From Acidovorax sp. YS12 (GTDB lineage: Bacteria > Pseudomonadota > Gammaproteobacteria > Burkholderiales > Burkholderiaceae_C), in contig CP053915.1 of the NCBI GenBank assembly GCA_021496925.1, forward strand, positions 4,243,501-4,307,500: a stretch of DNA of 64,000 bases. The letters are read 5' to 3'. Position 1 is the stretch's first letter. Every line of letters begins with the position of its first letter. The notes below the pieces were generated by a model. That model saw nothing but the letters and a program-made list of their open reading frames with translations, did not search any database and was not told the DNA's origin. Below are positions 52,403 through 62,104 of this stretch, piece by piece. A program made the translations under genes and the position numbers.

Positions 52403-53170
52403 ATGGACAAGAAATTGGTCGAACGCTGGTCGCCCTGGGTGCTGCTGCTCGCCGTGGTCATCGTCTGGCAGGTGGCGTGCGCGGCGTTCAACGTGTCGGA
52501 ATTCATCTTCCCCAGCCCCTGGGCCATCGCCACGCAGCTGGCGGAGTTCAAGGGCATCATCGCCGGCCACGCCTGGCGCACCTTCTGGGTGACCATGGCG
52601 GGCTTCGGCATCGCCATCGTGGTGGGCGTGCTGCTGGGCTTCGTCATCGGCAGCTCGCGCCTGGCCTATGCCGCCGTGTACCCGCTGATGACGGCGTTCA
52701 ACGCCTTGCCCAAGGCAGCGTTCGTGCCCATCCTGGTGGTCTGGTTCGGCATCGGCGTGGGGCCGGCCATCCTCACGGCCTTTCTCATCAGCTTCTTCCC
52801 CATCATGGTCAACATCGCCACCGGGCTGGCCACGCTGGAGCCCGAGCTGGAAGACGTGCTGCGCGTGCTCGGCGCCAAGCGCTGGGACGTGCTGGTCAAG
52901 GTCGGCCTGCCGCGCTCGCTGCCGTACTTCTACGGCTCGCTCAAGGTGGCCATCACCCTGGCCTTCGTGGGCACCACGGTGAGCGAGATGACGGCCGCCA
53001 ACGAAGGCATCGGCTACCTGCTGGTGTCGGCCGGCTCATCCATGCAGATGGGCCTGGCCTTTGCCGGCCTGATGGTGGTGGGCGCCATGGCCATGGCCTG
53101 CTACGAGCTGTTCAGCTGGGTGGAAAAGCGCACCACCGCCTGGGCCCACCGGGGCTCGCAGGGAGAGTGA
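52403..53170 (+). CDS. SsuC/TauC-type ABC transporter permease
   Basis: A 255-residue inner-membrane permease with about six segments and the EAA loop EDVLRVLGAKRWDVLVKVGL, then PRSLPYFYGSLK. The start ATG 52403 (MDKKLVERWSPWVLLLAVVI) has an AGAAGGA ribosome site. Third gene of the NMT1-type importer. The stop is followed by a degenerate copy of the sequence that lies behind hipA and exbD. Confidence 0.92.
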   Translation: MDKKLVERWSPWVLLLAVVIVWQVACAAFNVSEFIFPSPWAIATQLAEFKGIIAGHAWRTFWVTMAGFGIAIVVGVLLGFVIGSSRLAYAAVYPLMTAFNALPKAAFVPILVVWFGIGVGPAILTAFLISFFPIMVNIATGLATLEPELEDVLRVLGAKRWDVLVKVGLPRSLPYFYGSLKVAITLAFVGTTVSEMTAANEGIGYLLVSAGSSMQMGLAFAGLMVVGAMAMACYELFSWVEKRTTAWAHRGSQGE

Positions 53171-53185
53171 GTCACACATCCCGCT

Positions 53186-53240
53186 GTGCGCCGCCCACGG
53201 CCCATGAAACCGGGGCAGCCGCTCAGGGGGCACTTCAGAC
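53186..53240. repeat. Degenerate relative of the 199-bp repeat
   Basis: cgccgcccacggcccatgaa, then accggggcagccgctcaggg and ggcacttcag, parallels the cgccacccgcagcccatgaa and cctcagggggg parts of the 26165 and 28057 repeats. As there, it ends on the stop codon of a leftward gene. Confidence 0.5.
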
Positions 53241-54410
53241 GGCGCGCCGCTGCAGCGCCGCCGAGGCGGCAAACACCGCCAGCCCGCCCAGCGCCAGCGC
53301 TACCCCGACCCAGCCGGTGGACGCCCAGCCCCAGCCCCACAGCACGCCCATGCCGCCCAGCCAGGCGCCCAGGGCGTTGGCGGCGTTGAAGGCCGAGTGG
53401 TTGAGCGCGGCGGCCAGGGTCTGGGCCTCGCCCGCCACGTCCATCAGGCGCACCTGCAGCGCCGGGCCCAGGGCGCCGAGCGTGCCCACCAGGAAGGTGC
53501 CCGCCACGGCCAGCGGCAGCACCGGCACCGTGAGGGCGAACAGCGCCAGCACGGCCGCGCCCCACAGCAGAATGCCGGCGATGGTGGCCATGAGGTGCCG
53601 GTCCACGAACTTCGGGCCGATCCAGTTGCCCGCCACCATGCCCAGCCCGAACAGCGCCAGCACGAACGGCAGGCCCTGGGGCGGCAGGTGCGCCACTTCG
53701 AGCATCGTCGGCTTGATGTAGCTGAACACCGAGAACAGCCCGCCAAAGCCCACCGCGCCCACGCCCAGCGTGAGCCACACCTGCGGCTGGCGCAGCGCCT
53801 GCAGCTCGCGCCACGGGCTGGCCGCCGCCGGGGCGGGTGCGTGGGGCACATGGCGGTGCACCAGCCACACCGTGAGCAGGCCGATGGCGCCCACCAGCGC
53901 GAAGGCTGCGCGCCAGCCCAGGGCCTCGCCCATCCAGGCCGACAGCGGCACGCCCACCACCACGGCCACGGTGAGCCCCATCATGATCTGCCCCACGGCG
54001 GCGGCGCGCCGCCCGGGCGGCGCCAGGCCCGCCGCCACCAGCGCGGCCACGCCGAAATAGGTGCCGTGCGGCAGCCCAGTGACGAAGCGCAGCAGGTTCA
54101 GCGACAGGTAGCCCGGTGCCAGGGCGCTGGCGAAGTTGCCCAGGGCGAAGAACAGCATCAGCGCCATGAGCAGCGCGCGCCGCGGCAGGCGCGCGCCCAG
54201 CACCGCCAGCACGGGCGCGCCGACCACCACGCCGAGCGCATAGGCGCTGATGACGTGGCCTGCCGTGGGGATTGGCACGCCCAGGTCCGCCGCCACTTCG
54301 GGCAGCAGGCCCATGATGGCGAATTCGCCCGTGCCGATGCCGAAGCCGCCCACGGCAAGCGCCAGAACGGCGGCGGTGGAGGAGGGCGCGCGGGGGCTGT
54401 CTGAATGCAT
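53235..54410 (-). CDS. MFS transporter, DHA1/AraJ-like
   Basis: A 391-residue major facilitator with 12 predicted membrane segments. From ATG 54410 it starts MHSDSPRAPSSTAAVLALAV, then GFGIGTGEFAIMGLLPEVAA, which is typical of the YdhP/AraJ/NepI drug and nucleoside exporter subgroup. Motif A-like LGARLPRRALLMALML follows TM2. Substrate unknown; efflux of a drug, sugar or nucleoside is likely. It lies downstream of accD but beyond a terminator, so it probably has its own promoter. Confidence 0.87.
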   Translation of the reverse strand: MHSDSPRAPSSTAAVLALAVGGFGIGTGEFAIMGLLPEVAADLGVPIPTAGHVISAYALGVVVGAPVLAVLGARLPRRALLMALMLFFALGNFASALAPGYLSLNLLRFVTGLPHGTYFGVAALVAAGLAPPGRRAAAVGQIMMGLTVAVVVGVPLSAWMGEALGWRAAFALVGAIGLLTVWLVHRHVPHAPAPAAASPWRELQALRQPQVWLTLGVGAVGFGGLFSVFSYIKPTMLEVAHLPPQGLPFVLALFGLGMVAGNWIGPKFVDRHLMATIAGILLWGAAVLALFALTVPVLPLAVAGTFLVGTLGALGPALQVRLMDVAGEAQTLAAALNHSAFNAANALGAWLGGMGVLWGWGWASTGWVGVALALGGLAVFAASAALQRRAV

Positions 54411-54427
54411 GGGAAAAAATAAGGAAA

Positions 54428-54468
54428 AAACGGCTCCAGCCCTTGCCTGGAAAGCGCGAGGTGCTATC
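54428..54468. repeat. Dispersed agcgcttg repeat, copy J
   Basis: The run aaacggctccagcccttgcc is followed by tggaaagcgcgaggtgctat. It sits between the MFS gene and the accD terminator. Confidence 0.6.
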
Positions 54469-54495
54469 AAAAAAGAAAACCGCCTTGCGGCGGTT
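54469..54495 (-). terminator. Intrinsic terminator after accD
   Basis: Read leftward: AACCGCC-GCAA-GGCGGTT followed by TTCTTTTTT. It ends the trpF-trpB-trpA-accD transcript. Confidence 0.85.
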
Positions 54496-54526
54496 GGCGG
54501 CGGGGCGCGGGGGCGCTCACACCTTC

Positions 54527-55399
54527 TCAGGCCACCGCGTCGGCCGGCAGGCGCTGCAGCATGGCCAGGCTGCGGGCGATGGTGTCGCGCAGCTCGCGGC
54601 GGTCGCAGATCAGGTCCACGGCGCCCTTGGCCTGCAGGAACTCGGCGCGCTGGAAGCCTTCGGGCAGCGTCACGCGCACCGTGGATTCGATCACGCGCGG
54701 GCCGGCGAAGCCGATCAGCGCCTTGGGCTCGGCGATGACGATGTCGCCCACGAAGGCGAAGCCGGCGCTCACGCCGCCCATGGTCGGGTCGGTGAGCACG
54801 CTGATGTAGGGCAGGCCCTTCTTGGCCAGGCGCGTGAGCGCGGCGTTGGTCTTGGCCATCTGCATGAGCGAGAACAGGCCCTCCTGCATGCGCGCGCCGC
54901 CCGTGGCGGTGAAGCAGATGAAGGGCACCTTCTGCTCGATCGCGGCCTCGACGCCGCGCACGAAGCGCTCGCCCACCACGGAGCCCATGGAGCCGCCCAT
55001 GAAGTCGAACTCGAAGCAGGCCGCCACGATATTGATGCTCTTCACGGCGCCGCCCATGACGATCAGCGCATCGGTCTCGCCCGTCTGCTCCAGCGCTTCC
55101 TTGAGGCGCTCGGGGTACTTGCGGCTGTCCTTGAACTTCAGCGCATCGACGGGGATGACCTCCTGGCCGATCTCGTAGCGGCCCTCGTTGTCGAGGAAGG
55201 CGTTGAGCCGCGCGCGCGCGCCGATGCGGTGGTGGTGCGCGCAGTGCGGGCAGACGTTCTGGTTGTGCTCCAGGTCGTTCTTGTAGAGCACGGTCTCGCA
55301 GCTCGGGCACTTGATCCACAGGCCCTCGGGCATCTGGCGCCGCTCGGCGGGATCGGTTTGCTGGATTTTGGCGGGCAGGAGTTTTTCGAGCCAGGACAT
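54527..55399 (-). CDS. accD: Acetyl-CoA carboxylase carboxyltransferase beta subunit
   Basis: Half of the carboxyltransferase that makes malonyl-CoA for fatty acid synthesis. The 290-residue product has the N-terminal zinc ribbon (CPSC at about residue 31, CPHC about 20 later) and the crotonase-like core (CFEFDFMGGSMGSVVGERFV, TATGGARMQEGLFSLMQMAK, PTMGGVSAGFAFVGDIVIAE). Normal start MSWLEKLLPAKIQ. It follows trpA by 56 bp in the common proteobacterial trpFBA-accD order; folC, often next, is absent and an MFS gene stands there instead. Confidence 0.96.
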   Translation of the reverse strand: MSWLEKLLPAKIQQTDPAERRQMPEGLWIKCPSCETVLYKNDLEHNQNVCPHCAHHHRIGARARLNAFLDNEGRYEIGQEVIPVDALKFKDSRKYPERLKEALEQTGETDALIVMGGAVKSINIVAACFEFDFMGGSMGSVVGERFVRGVEAAIEQKVPFICFTATGGARMQEGLFSLMQMAKTNAALTRLAKKGLPYISVLTDPTMGGVSAGFAFVGDIVIAEPKALIGFAGPRVIESTVRVTLPEGFQRAEFLQAKGAVDLICDRRELRDTIARSLAMLQRLPADAVA

Positions 55400-55455
55400 A
55401 GCGTTTCCTCTTTCAATCGCCAGCGTGCCCCCTGGGGGGCGCCGGCCGGGCTGCA

Positions 55456-56261
55456 TTATGCGTCGAGCGCCTTGCGCACGCCGCGCAGGAAGTCGATGGT
55501 GACGGCGACCACTTTCTCGTGCGGCTGGTCTTCGATCAACTGGATGATGCGGCTGCCGATGACCACGGCATCGGCCACGCGGCCGATGGCCTGGGCCGTG
55601 GCCGCGTCGCGGATGCCGAAGCCCACGCCCACGGGAATGTGCACGTGCTTGCGGATGGTGGGCAGCATGGCCTCCACGGCCGCCGTGTCGAGCGCGCCGG
55701 AGCCGGTCACGCCCTTGAGCGAGACGTAGTACACGTAGCCGCTGGCCACGCGCGCCACCTGCTGCATGCGCTCCTCGGTGCTCGTGGGGGCGAGCAGGAA
55801 GATCAGGTCCATGCCGTGCGCGCGCAGCGCGGCGGCGAAGTCCTCGCATTCCTCGGGCGGGTAGTCCACGACGAGCACGCCATCGACGCCGGCCGCGGCG
55901 GCGTCGCGCACGAAGGCGCCGGCGCCGTGGATCTGGTCGTAGCGCTCCACCGGGTTGGCGTAGCCCATCAGCACCACCGGGGTGCCCTGGTTGCGCTGGC
56001 GGAACTGGCGCACCATCTCCAGCACCTGGGCCGTGCCGATGCCCAGCGACAGGGCTTTTTCGCCCGCCTTCTGGATCACCGGGCCGTCGGCCATGGGGTC
56101 GGAGAAGGGCACGCCGAGTTCGATGACGTCGGCCCCGGCCTCGACCATGCCGTGCATCAGCGCGGGCGTGATGTCGGCGAACGGGAAGCCGGCGGTGACG
56201 TAGGGGATCAGGGCCTTGCGGCCTTTTTCCTGCAGTTGGGCAAAGGTGGTGGCGATGCGGC

Positions 56262-56265
<4 letters not shown>
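55456..56265 (-). CDS. trpA: Tryptophan synthase alpha subunit
   Basis: Cleaves indole-3-glycerol phosphate to indole and glyceraldehyde 3-phosphate, passing indole to TrpB. The 269-residue TIM barrel has VIELGVPFSDPMADGPVIQK with the catalytic glutamate, the catalytic aspartate in VDGVLVVDYPPEE, and GVTGSGALDTAAVEAML and GVGFGIRDAATAQ for phosphate binding. It overlaps trpB by 4 bp (ATGA), which keeps subunit output matched. Confidence 0.97.
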
Positions 56266-57510
<1,245 letters not shown>

Positions 57511-57533
<23 letters not shown>

Positions 57534-58269
57534 GGGGGTTCTTTGCAAGTTGGGCGTCGGCCGCGCGCACGGCGGCAACGAAGCGGTGGATCTTGTCGGC
57601 GTCCTTGACGCCCTTGAGCGGCTGGCCGCCGGGGCCGTCCTGCTCTACGCCGGAGCTGACGTCAACGGCCAGCGTGCGGCAGCGCGGGCGCACTTGCAAG
57701 ATGCCATCGGTCACGTTTGCAGGCGTGAGTCCACCAGACAAAACGAGGTGACAGTTGACGCTTGGTGGAAGGAGTGACCAATCGAATGCCTTGCCGCCGC
57801 CGCCATACCCGTCGACATGCGCGTCGAGCAGGATGGCCTGGGCCTGTGAAAAATCGTGTGCGTATTTTACGAGGTCGAAGCCCGCCGCCCCGGCGCCCAG
57901 GGGTATGCGCGCGGCGCGCAGCCAGGGGCGCGCGCCCTGGCCGCTGGCGGCCCAGCAGTCGGCGGGCGATTCATCCCCATGGAATTGGGCGATAGCGCCC
58001 GCCACGCAAGCGCTGGCAGCTATGACATTGCTAGCGCTCTCGTTGACGAAGAGCAGCACGGGCGTGACGAACGGGGGCAGGCGCCGCGCCAGTTCCGCGG
58101 CCCGCTGCGGCGTGACGGCGCGCGGGCTCCGGGCGTAGAGCACGAAGCCGATGGCGTCGGCACCGGCGGCCACGGCGGCGTCCACGTCCTGCTCGCGCGT
58201 CAGGCCGCAGATCTTGATGCGTGTGCGGGAGAAGGGGGGCGTCTGGGTGCTGGGTGCGGGGCTGCTCAT
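57511..58269 (-). CDS. trpF: Phosphoribosylanthranilate isomerase
   Basis: Isomerises phosphoribosylanthranilate in tryptophan synthesis. The 252-residue product has RIKICGLTREQDVDAAVAAG with the catalytic cysteine, AIGFVLYARSPRAVT, FHGDE, the catalytic aspartate in ILLDAHVDGYGG, LSGGLTPANV and AVDVSSGVEQDG. ATG 58269 overlaps the truA stop by 4 bp; ATG 58278 is possible. Codons for VIAASACVAGAIAQF near residue 85 are written in DNA that matches the dispersed repeat family, yet protein length is normal. Confidence 0.95.
57985..58035. repeat. Dispersed agcgcttg repeat, copy K, inside trpF
   Basis: On the leftward strand, tagctgccagcgcttg (58022-58007) is identical to the start of copy A, and the following tggcgggcgct and cgcccaatt continue the match with one deleted base. 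It is the only copy seen within a conserved reading frame. Confidence 0.6.
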
Positions 58270-59075
58270 GGCAGCCAATCATACGCAGCCGTACGCGTGG
58301 GCAGGCCCCAGGCCGGGTCGTACACCGGGCCGAGGAAATACAGGCCGTCCGGCGAGAAGGTGGGCGCGGCGGCGTCGCGCGAGCGCGCGGCCAGGACTTC
58401 GGCCATCCAGCCCGCCGGCTTGTGCCCCTGGCCCACGGCGATCAGGCAGCCCATGATGTTGCGCACCATGTGGTGCAGGAAGGCGTTGCCCTCGAACTCG
58501 AAGCGCCAGTAGCAGTGCGCGTCTTCACCGCGCCGCGTGATGCCGATGCGGTGCAGTGTCTTGACGGGGGTCTTGGCCTGGCAGGCCGAGGCGCGGAAAG
58601 ACGTGAAGTCGTGTTCGCCCAGCAGGTGCTGCGCGGCGGCGCGCATGGCGTCGCCGTCGAGCGGGTGGAACACCCAGCCGACGCGGCCGGACTCCACGCT
58701 CGGGCGCACGGGCGACTGCAGCAGCACATAGGCGTAGCGCCGCGCCGTGGCGCAGGCGCGCGCGTGGAAGGCGTCGGGCACGGGCTGGGCCCATTGCACC
58801 GCGATGTCCGGTGGCAGGAAGGTGTTGGTGCCGCGCACCCAGGAAAACGGCGTGCGCCGCAGGGGCGTGTCGAAATGCACCACCTGCATCAGGCCGTGCA
58901 CCCCGGCGTCGGTGCGACCGGCGCACAGGGTTGCCACTTCCTGCGTGGCGAAGCGGCCCAGGGCCGCTTCGAGGTGGTCTTGCACGGTCTGGCCCGAGGG
59001 CTGGCTTTGCCAGCCGTTGTAGCGCTGCCCGTTGTAGCTGATGCCGAGGGCGATGCGGGCCGTGCCTTCGGGCAT
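58266..59075 (-). CDS. truA: tRNA pseudouridine(38-40) synthase
   Basis: Converts uridines 38-40 in the anticodon arm of tRNAs to pseudouridine. The 269-residue product shows RIALGISYNGQRYNGWQSQP, the catalytic aspartate in LCAGRTDAGVHGLMQVVHFD, and FRASACQAKTPVKTLHRI. It shares one base with the fimV stop (TGATG) and overlaps trpF, the usual fimV-truA-trpF chain of Burkholderiales. Confidence 0.96.
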   Translation of the reverse strand: MPEGTARIALGISYNGQRYNGWQSQPSGQTVQDHLEAALGRFATQEVATLCAGRTDAGVHGLMQVVHFDTPLRRTPFSWVRGTNTFLPPDIAVQWAQPVPDAFHARACATARRYAYVLLQSPVRPSVESGRVGWVFHPLDGDAMRAAAQHLLGEHDFTSFRASACQAKTPVKTLHRIGITRRGEDAHCYWRFEFEGNAFLHHMVRNIMGCLIAVGQGHKPAGWMAEVLAARSRDAAAPTFSPDGLYFLGPVYDPAWGLPTRTAAYDWLP

Positions 59076-61777
59076 CAGCCGAGGTCGGACAGCAGGCGCT
59101 GGGCGCGGGCCTTGAGCGGGCCGGTGGCTTCGGCAATCACCTCCTCGATCAGCGTGCGCGCGCCGTCGCTGTCGCCGATGGCGTGGAACTCCTCCGCCAG
59201 GGCCAGCTTGGTGCTCAGCGGGTCGCTCTCGTCCAGCGGGGCCGCCGCAGTCGTTTCGCCGGCGGCCGGCGTGCTGCCCAGCGGAGCCGGGGTGCTGGCA
59301 AGGTCCAGCGACAGGTCGCCCAGGTCGAATTCCAGCGAGGGTTCGGCGGCGGGCGGCTGCGCCGGGGCGGTCGCGAGCGGTATGGCGGCCGAGTCGAGCA
59401 ACTGCAGGCCCTCGGTCGGGAAGTCGAGCGAGGCCGTGAGGGCCGCATCTTCGGCACTGGGGAGCTCGGGCAGGATGGGCTCGGGAAGGTCCAGGGCCTC
59501 CACCACCGGGGGCTCCAGCAGGTCGGGAACGTTGATGGCGCCCTGATCCAGCTCGGGGAGCGGGGCTGGCGGCTCGGCCATGGGTTCCGGCAGCGCGGCA
59601 GCCGTGGCGGCCGCGAAGTTGCCGGGCGCGGCGGGCGGCGCTTCGCCCGGGACGTCGGTCGCCAGATCGAGGTCCAGATCGAGGTCCAGATCCAGGTCGG
59701 GCGGCAGGGCAATGGGCGCGGCTGCCGCAGCGGCGGCGGTCACCGGGGTGGTGGCGGGAAAGTCGGTCATCAGCGGCGCGGGGGCGCTGGCCACGTCGGC
59801 CTTCATGCCGGGCTGGCCGCCGGGCTGGTAGAGCGGGTTCTCCGGGTCGATGTCGCGGCCCAGGCCAGCCACGCGGTTCCAGTCCGGGCCCTGGCCATTG
59901 GTCTGGCGGAAGACTTCGTTGGCCACGGCCTCCAGGGCCTTGCGGTCCTGGCGCTTGGCGTAGATCTCGGCGAGCTTGACCTGAATGGAGGTGCGGTCGG
60001 GATTGTGGCGCGCTGCCTCCTTGAGGATTTCCTCGGCCTGCAGGTCGCGGCCGTAGGCCAGGTAGACATCGGCCTCGGCGACGGGGTCCACGTCGCCGCC
60101 GGCATCCAGCTGGCTGGGCGAGTAGGCCAGGGAGGAGCCGGTGGTCATCTCGCTGTTGGCGGTGTCCACGCGCTGGCCGCCGCTTTGGCCGAAGAAGGAG
60201 TCGGGCTGCAGCTTGCTTTCCATGAAGCTGCTGTCCACGCCCGTGGCGGCCTGGCGGCGGCGCTGCAGGACGCGGTAGCCGCCATAGCCCAGCAGCAGGG
60301 CCAGGATGCCGCCGCCGGCCAGCGGAATCAGCGGGTCGTCGAGCAGGCCGTCGATGAAGCTGGGCTCCGGCGCGGGCTCGGGTGCCGGCGCGGGCTGGGG
60401 CTTGGGTGCCGGTGCGGGCGGCGGCGCCTCGGCGGAAGCCGCTTCCGTGGCCTGTTGTGCCGGGGCTTCGGCCGCGGCCGAGGCGGCAGGCTGCGCCGGG
60501 GCAGGTGTCTCGGCCTGCGATGCCGGGGCTGCCGGTGCCGCGGCGGGAACCTGGATGCCGGCTGCCGATGCGGCCGTGGCCGCCGGTGCGGCGGCGGACG
60601 CGCCAGCCGCCGCCGATGCGGCGCCGATCTTGTTCAGCTCGGAAATATTGCGCGACAGCTCGGCCATGCGGGCAGCGTTCTCGCCCGACTGCTTGTCCTG
60701 CGCCAGCTTCTCGTCGGTACCCTTCTGCCCCTTGATGGCGCCCTTGGACAGGGTCAGCTTGTCGGGCGCGGCCTGGGCCGGCCGCTTGTCTTCGACCTGG
60801 GTCTGGACCTTGCCGCTGGCGCTGCGGCTTTGCGTCGCCACTTCGGCCGAGGGGGCCGATGCGGCGAGCTTGCGGCGGAATTCGTTGAAGTCGCGGCTTT
60901 GCGCGGCCACGATCTGGCGCGCCTCCGTGGCGGGCACGGCCTGCGCGGTGGCGGCATCGGGCATGTGCAGCACCACGCCGGACTTCAGGCGGTTGACGTT
61001 GCCGCCCACGAAGGCGTCGGGATTGCTGCGCATCATCGCCACGAGCATCTGGTCGAGCGAGACGCCAGAGGGGCGGTGGGCGCCGGCCAGGCGGCCTGCG
61101 GTGTCGCCGGGGCGCACGGTCACGTTGTCCGTGGCGGGCTCGGCGGCCGGGCGGGGTGCGGGGCGCGGCGTGGCGGCTGGCGCCATTGCCGGGGCGGGAG
61201 CGCTGCGGGGGGCTTGGCTGACGGCCGGCGCCGGGATGATGGCGGCCGGTGCTGCGGGTGCGGGTGCGGGTGCCGCGGCTTGCGCCGGGGCCGTCACGGC
61301 GGCGGGCGGCTGGCGCAGCGTCGGCGGATCGAACAGCATGGTGTAGCTGCGCACGATCTGGCCGGAGCCCCAGGAGGCATTGAGCACCAGGTCGACGAAG
61401 GGCTCGTTGATGGGCCGGGTGCTGGACAGGCGCAGCACCATGGAGCCGTCGCTGCGGCGCTGCAGCTGCACCTGCACGCCGTTGATGGCGGGCGAGTATT
61501 CCATGCCCTGGGCACGGAAGGTTTCGGGCGGCGCAACCTGGGTGCGCAGCGTTTCCGCCTCGGAGGCGGAAATCTGCGGCAGCTCGATCTCTGCGCGCAG
61601 CGGTTCACCCAATGCAGACTGCACGGTGATGCGGCCCAGGGCCAGGGCCGAGGCGTCGGCTGCGTAGAGGCCGCCCAGGGCCAAGGCCGCTGCGGCCAAA
61701 GCGGAGGATTTCCAACGGTGCATGTTTGCCATCTGCTGTAGGAGTTGTGTGGCGCAATCGGCTGGCGTGATGGACAT
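59075..61777 (-). CDS. fimV: FimV-family peptidoglycan-binding pilus/polarity protein
   Basis: About 900 residues from ATG 61777, which has GGAGGAGA upstream; ATG 61729 is possible. N-terminal signal segment, FimV N-terminal domain (LGRITVQSALGEPLRAEIEL), LysM domain (VTVRPGDTAGRLAGAHRPSG), Ala/Pro-rich stretch, membrane segment (LIPLAGGGILALLLGYGG), then an acidic cytoplasmic part and a C-terminal FimV/TPR domain (STKLALAEEFHAIGDSDGAR). FimV proteins organise cell-pole assembly and type IV pili. The acidic part contains a DLDLDLDLDLDL run coded by a short tandem repeat near 59667-59700. Confidence 0.92.
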   Translation of the reverse strand: MSITPADCATQLLQQMANMHRWKSSALAAAALALGGLYAADASALALGRITVQSALGEPLRAEIELPQISASEAETLRTQVAPPETFRAQGMEYSPAINGVQVQLQRRSDGSMVLRLSSTRPINEPFVDLVLNASWGSGQIVRSYTMLFDPPTLRQPPAAVTAPAQAAAPAPAPAAPAAIIPAPAVSQAPRSAPAPAMAPAATPRPAPRPAAEPATDNVTVRPGDTAGRLAGAHRPSGVSLDQMLVAMMRSNPDAFVGGNVNRLKSGVVLHMPDAATAQAVPATEARQIVAAQSRDFNEFRRKLAASAPSAEVATQSRSASGKVQTQVEDKRPAQAAPDKLTLSKGAIKGQKGTDEKLAQDKQSGENAARMAELSRNISELNKIGAASAAAGASAAAPAATAASAAGIQVPAAAPAAPASQAETPAPAQPAASAAAEAPAQQATEAASAEAPPPAPAPKPQPAPAPEPAPEPSFIDGLLDDPLIPLAGGGILALLLGYGGYRVLQRRRQAATGVDSSFMESKLQPDSFFGQSGGQRVDTANSEMTTGSSLAYSPSQLDAGGDVDPVAEADVYLAYGRDLQAEEILKEAARHNPDRTSIQVKLAEIYAKRQDRKALEAVANEVFRQTNGQGPDWNRVAGLGRDIDPENPLYQPGGQPGMKADVASAPAPLMTDFPATTPVTAAAAAAAPIALPPDLDLDLDLDLDLATDVPGEAPPAAPGNFAAATAAALPEPMAEPPAPLPELDQGAINVPDLLEPPVVEALDLPEPILPELPSAEDAALTASLDFPTEGLQLLDSAAIPLATAPAQPPAAEPSLEFDLGDLSLDLASTPAPLGSTPAAGETTAAAPLDESDPLSTKLALAEEFHAIGDSDGARTLIEEVIAEATGPLKARAQRLLSDLG

Positions 61778-61823
61778 GAGCGATCTCCTCCTCTGCCGTG
61801 GCGCTGAATAAATGTAAAAAAGC

Positions 61824-61852
61824 ACCTTAGCAGCAATGTTTTGCACTGACAA
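61824..61852 (-). promoter_or_regulatory. Putative sigma-70 promoter of fimV
   Basis: TTGTCA (61852-61847), a 17-bp spacer and TAAGGT (61829-61824), read leftward, about 50 bp before the fimV start. It lies in the 327-base gene-free stretch 61778-62104. Confidence 0.55.
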
Positions 61853-62069
61853 GCTCAGGCATCGCTCTAGCTTTTCCCGGGCTGCTCCGGGGCACAGAAG
61901 GGGATGGGTCTTGTTGGCAATGGACAACGACCGGTAACAGGGCGTATCCGCGGCAACCCAGCCTTGTGCGCCTTGGCGGCGTGCAACTCTTGCTGCGGCG
62001 GTGCTTTTCTACCGCCTGGCTGCTACCTTAGCAGGGCTGCACGGCAGGGAAGGCGCGAACAATGCGGTT

Positions 62070-62093
62070 GCCGGGGTGCTTTTCACCCCGGTG
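62070..62093 (-). terminator. Hairpin downstream of asd
   Basis: ccggggtg-ctttt-caccccgg, perfect 8-bp stem, 12 bp after the asd stop. No long T run. Between it and the fimV promoter (61853-62069) nothing recognisable was seen. Confidence 0.5.
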
Positions 62094-62104
62094 CCGCACG
62101 GCCG

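Noticed and set aside
59667..59700. Short tandem repeat resembling a phase-variation tract in fimV
   Set aside because: The unit is a multiple of three and codes for Asp-Leu pairs, so slippage would change length but not frame; noted only under fimV.
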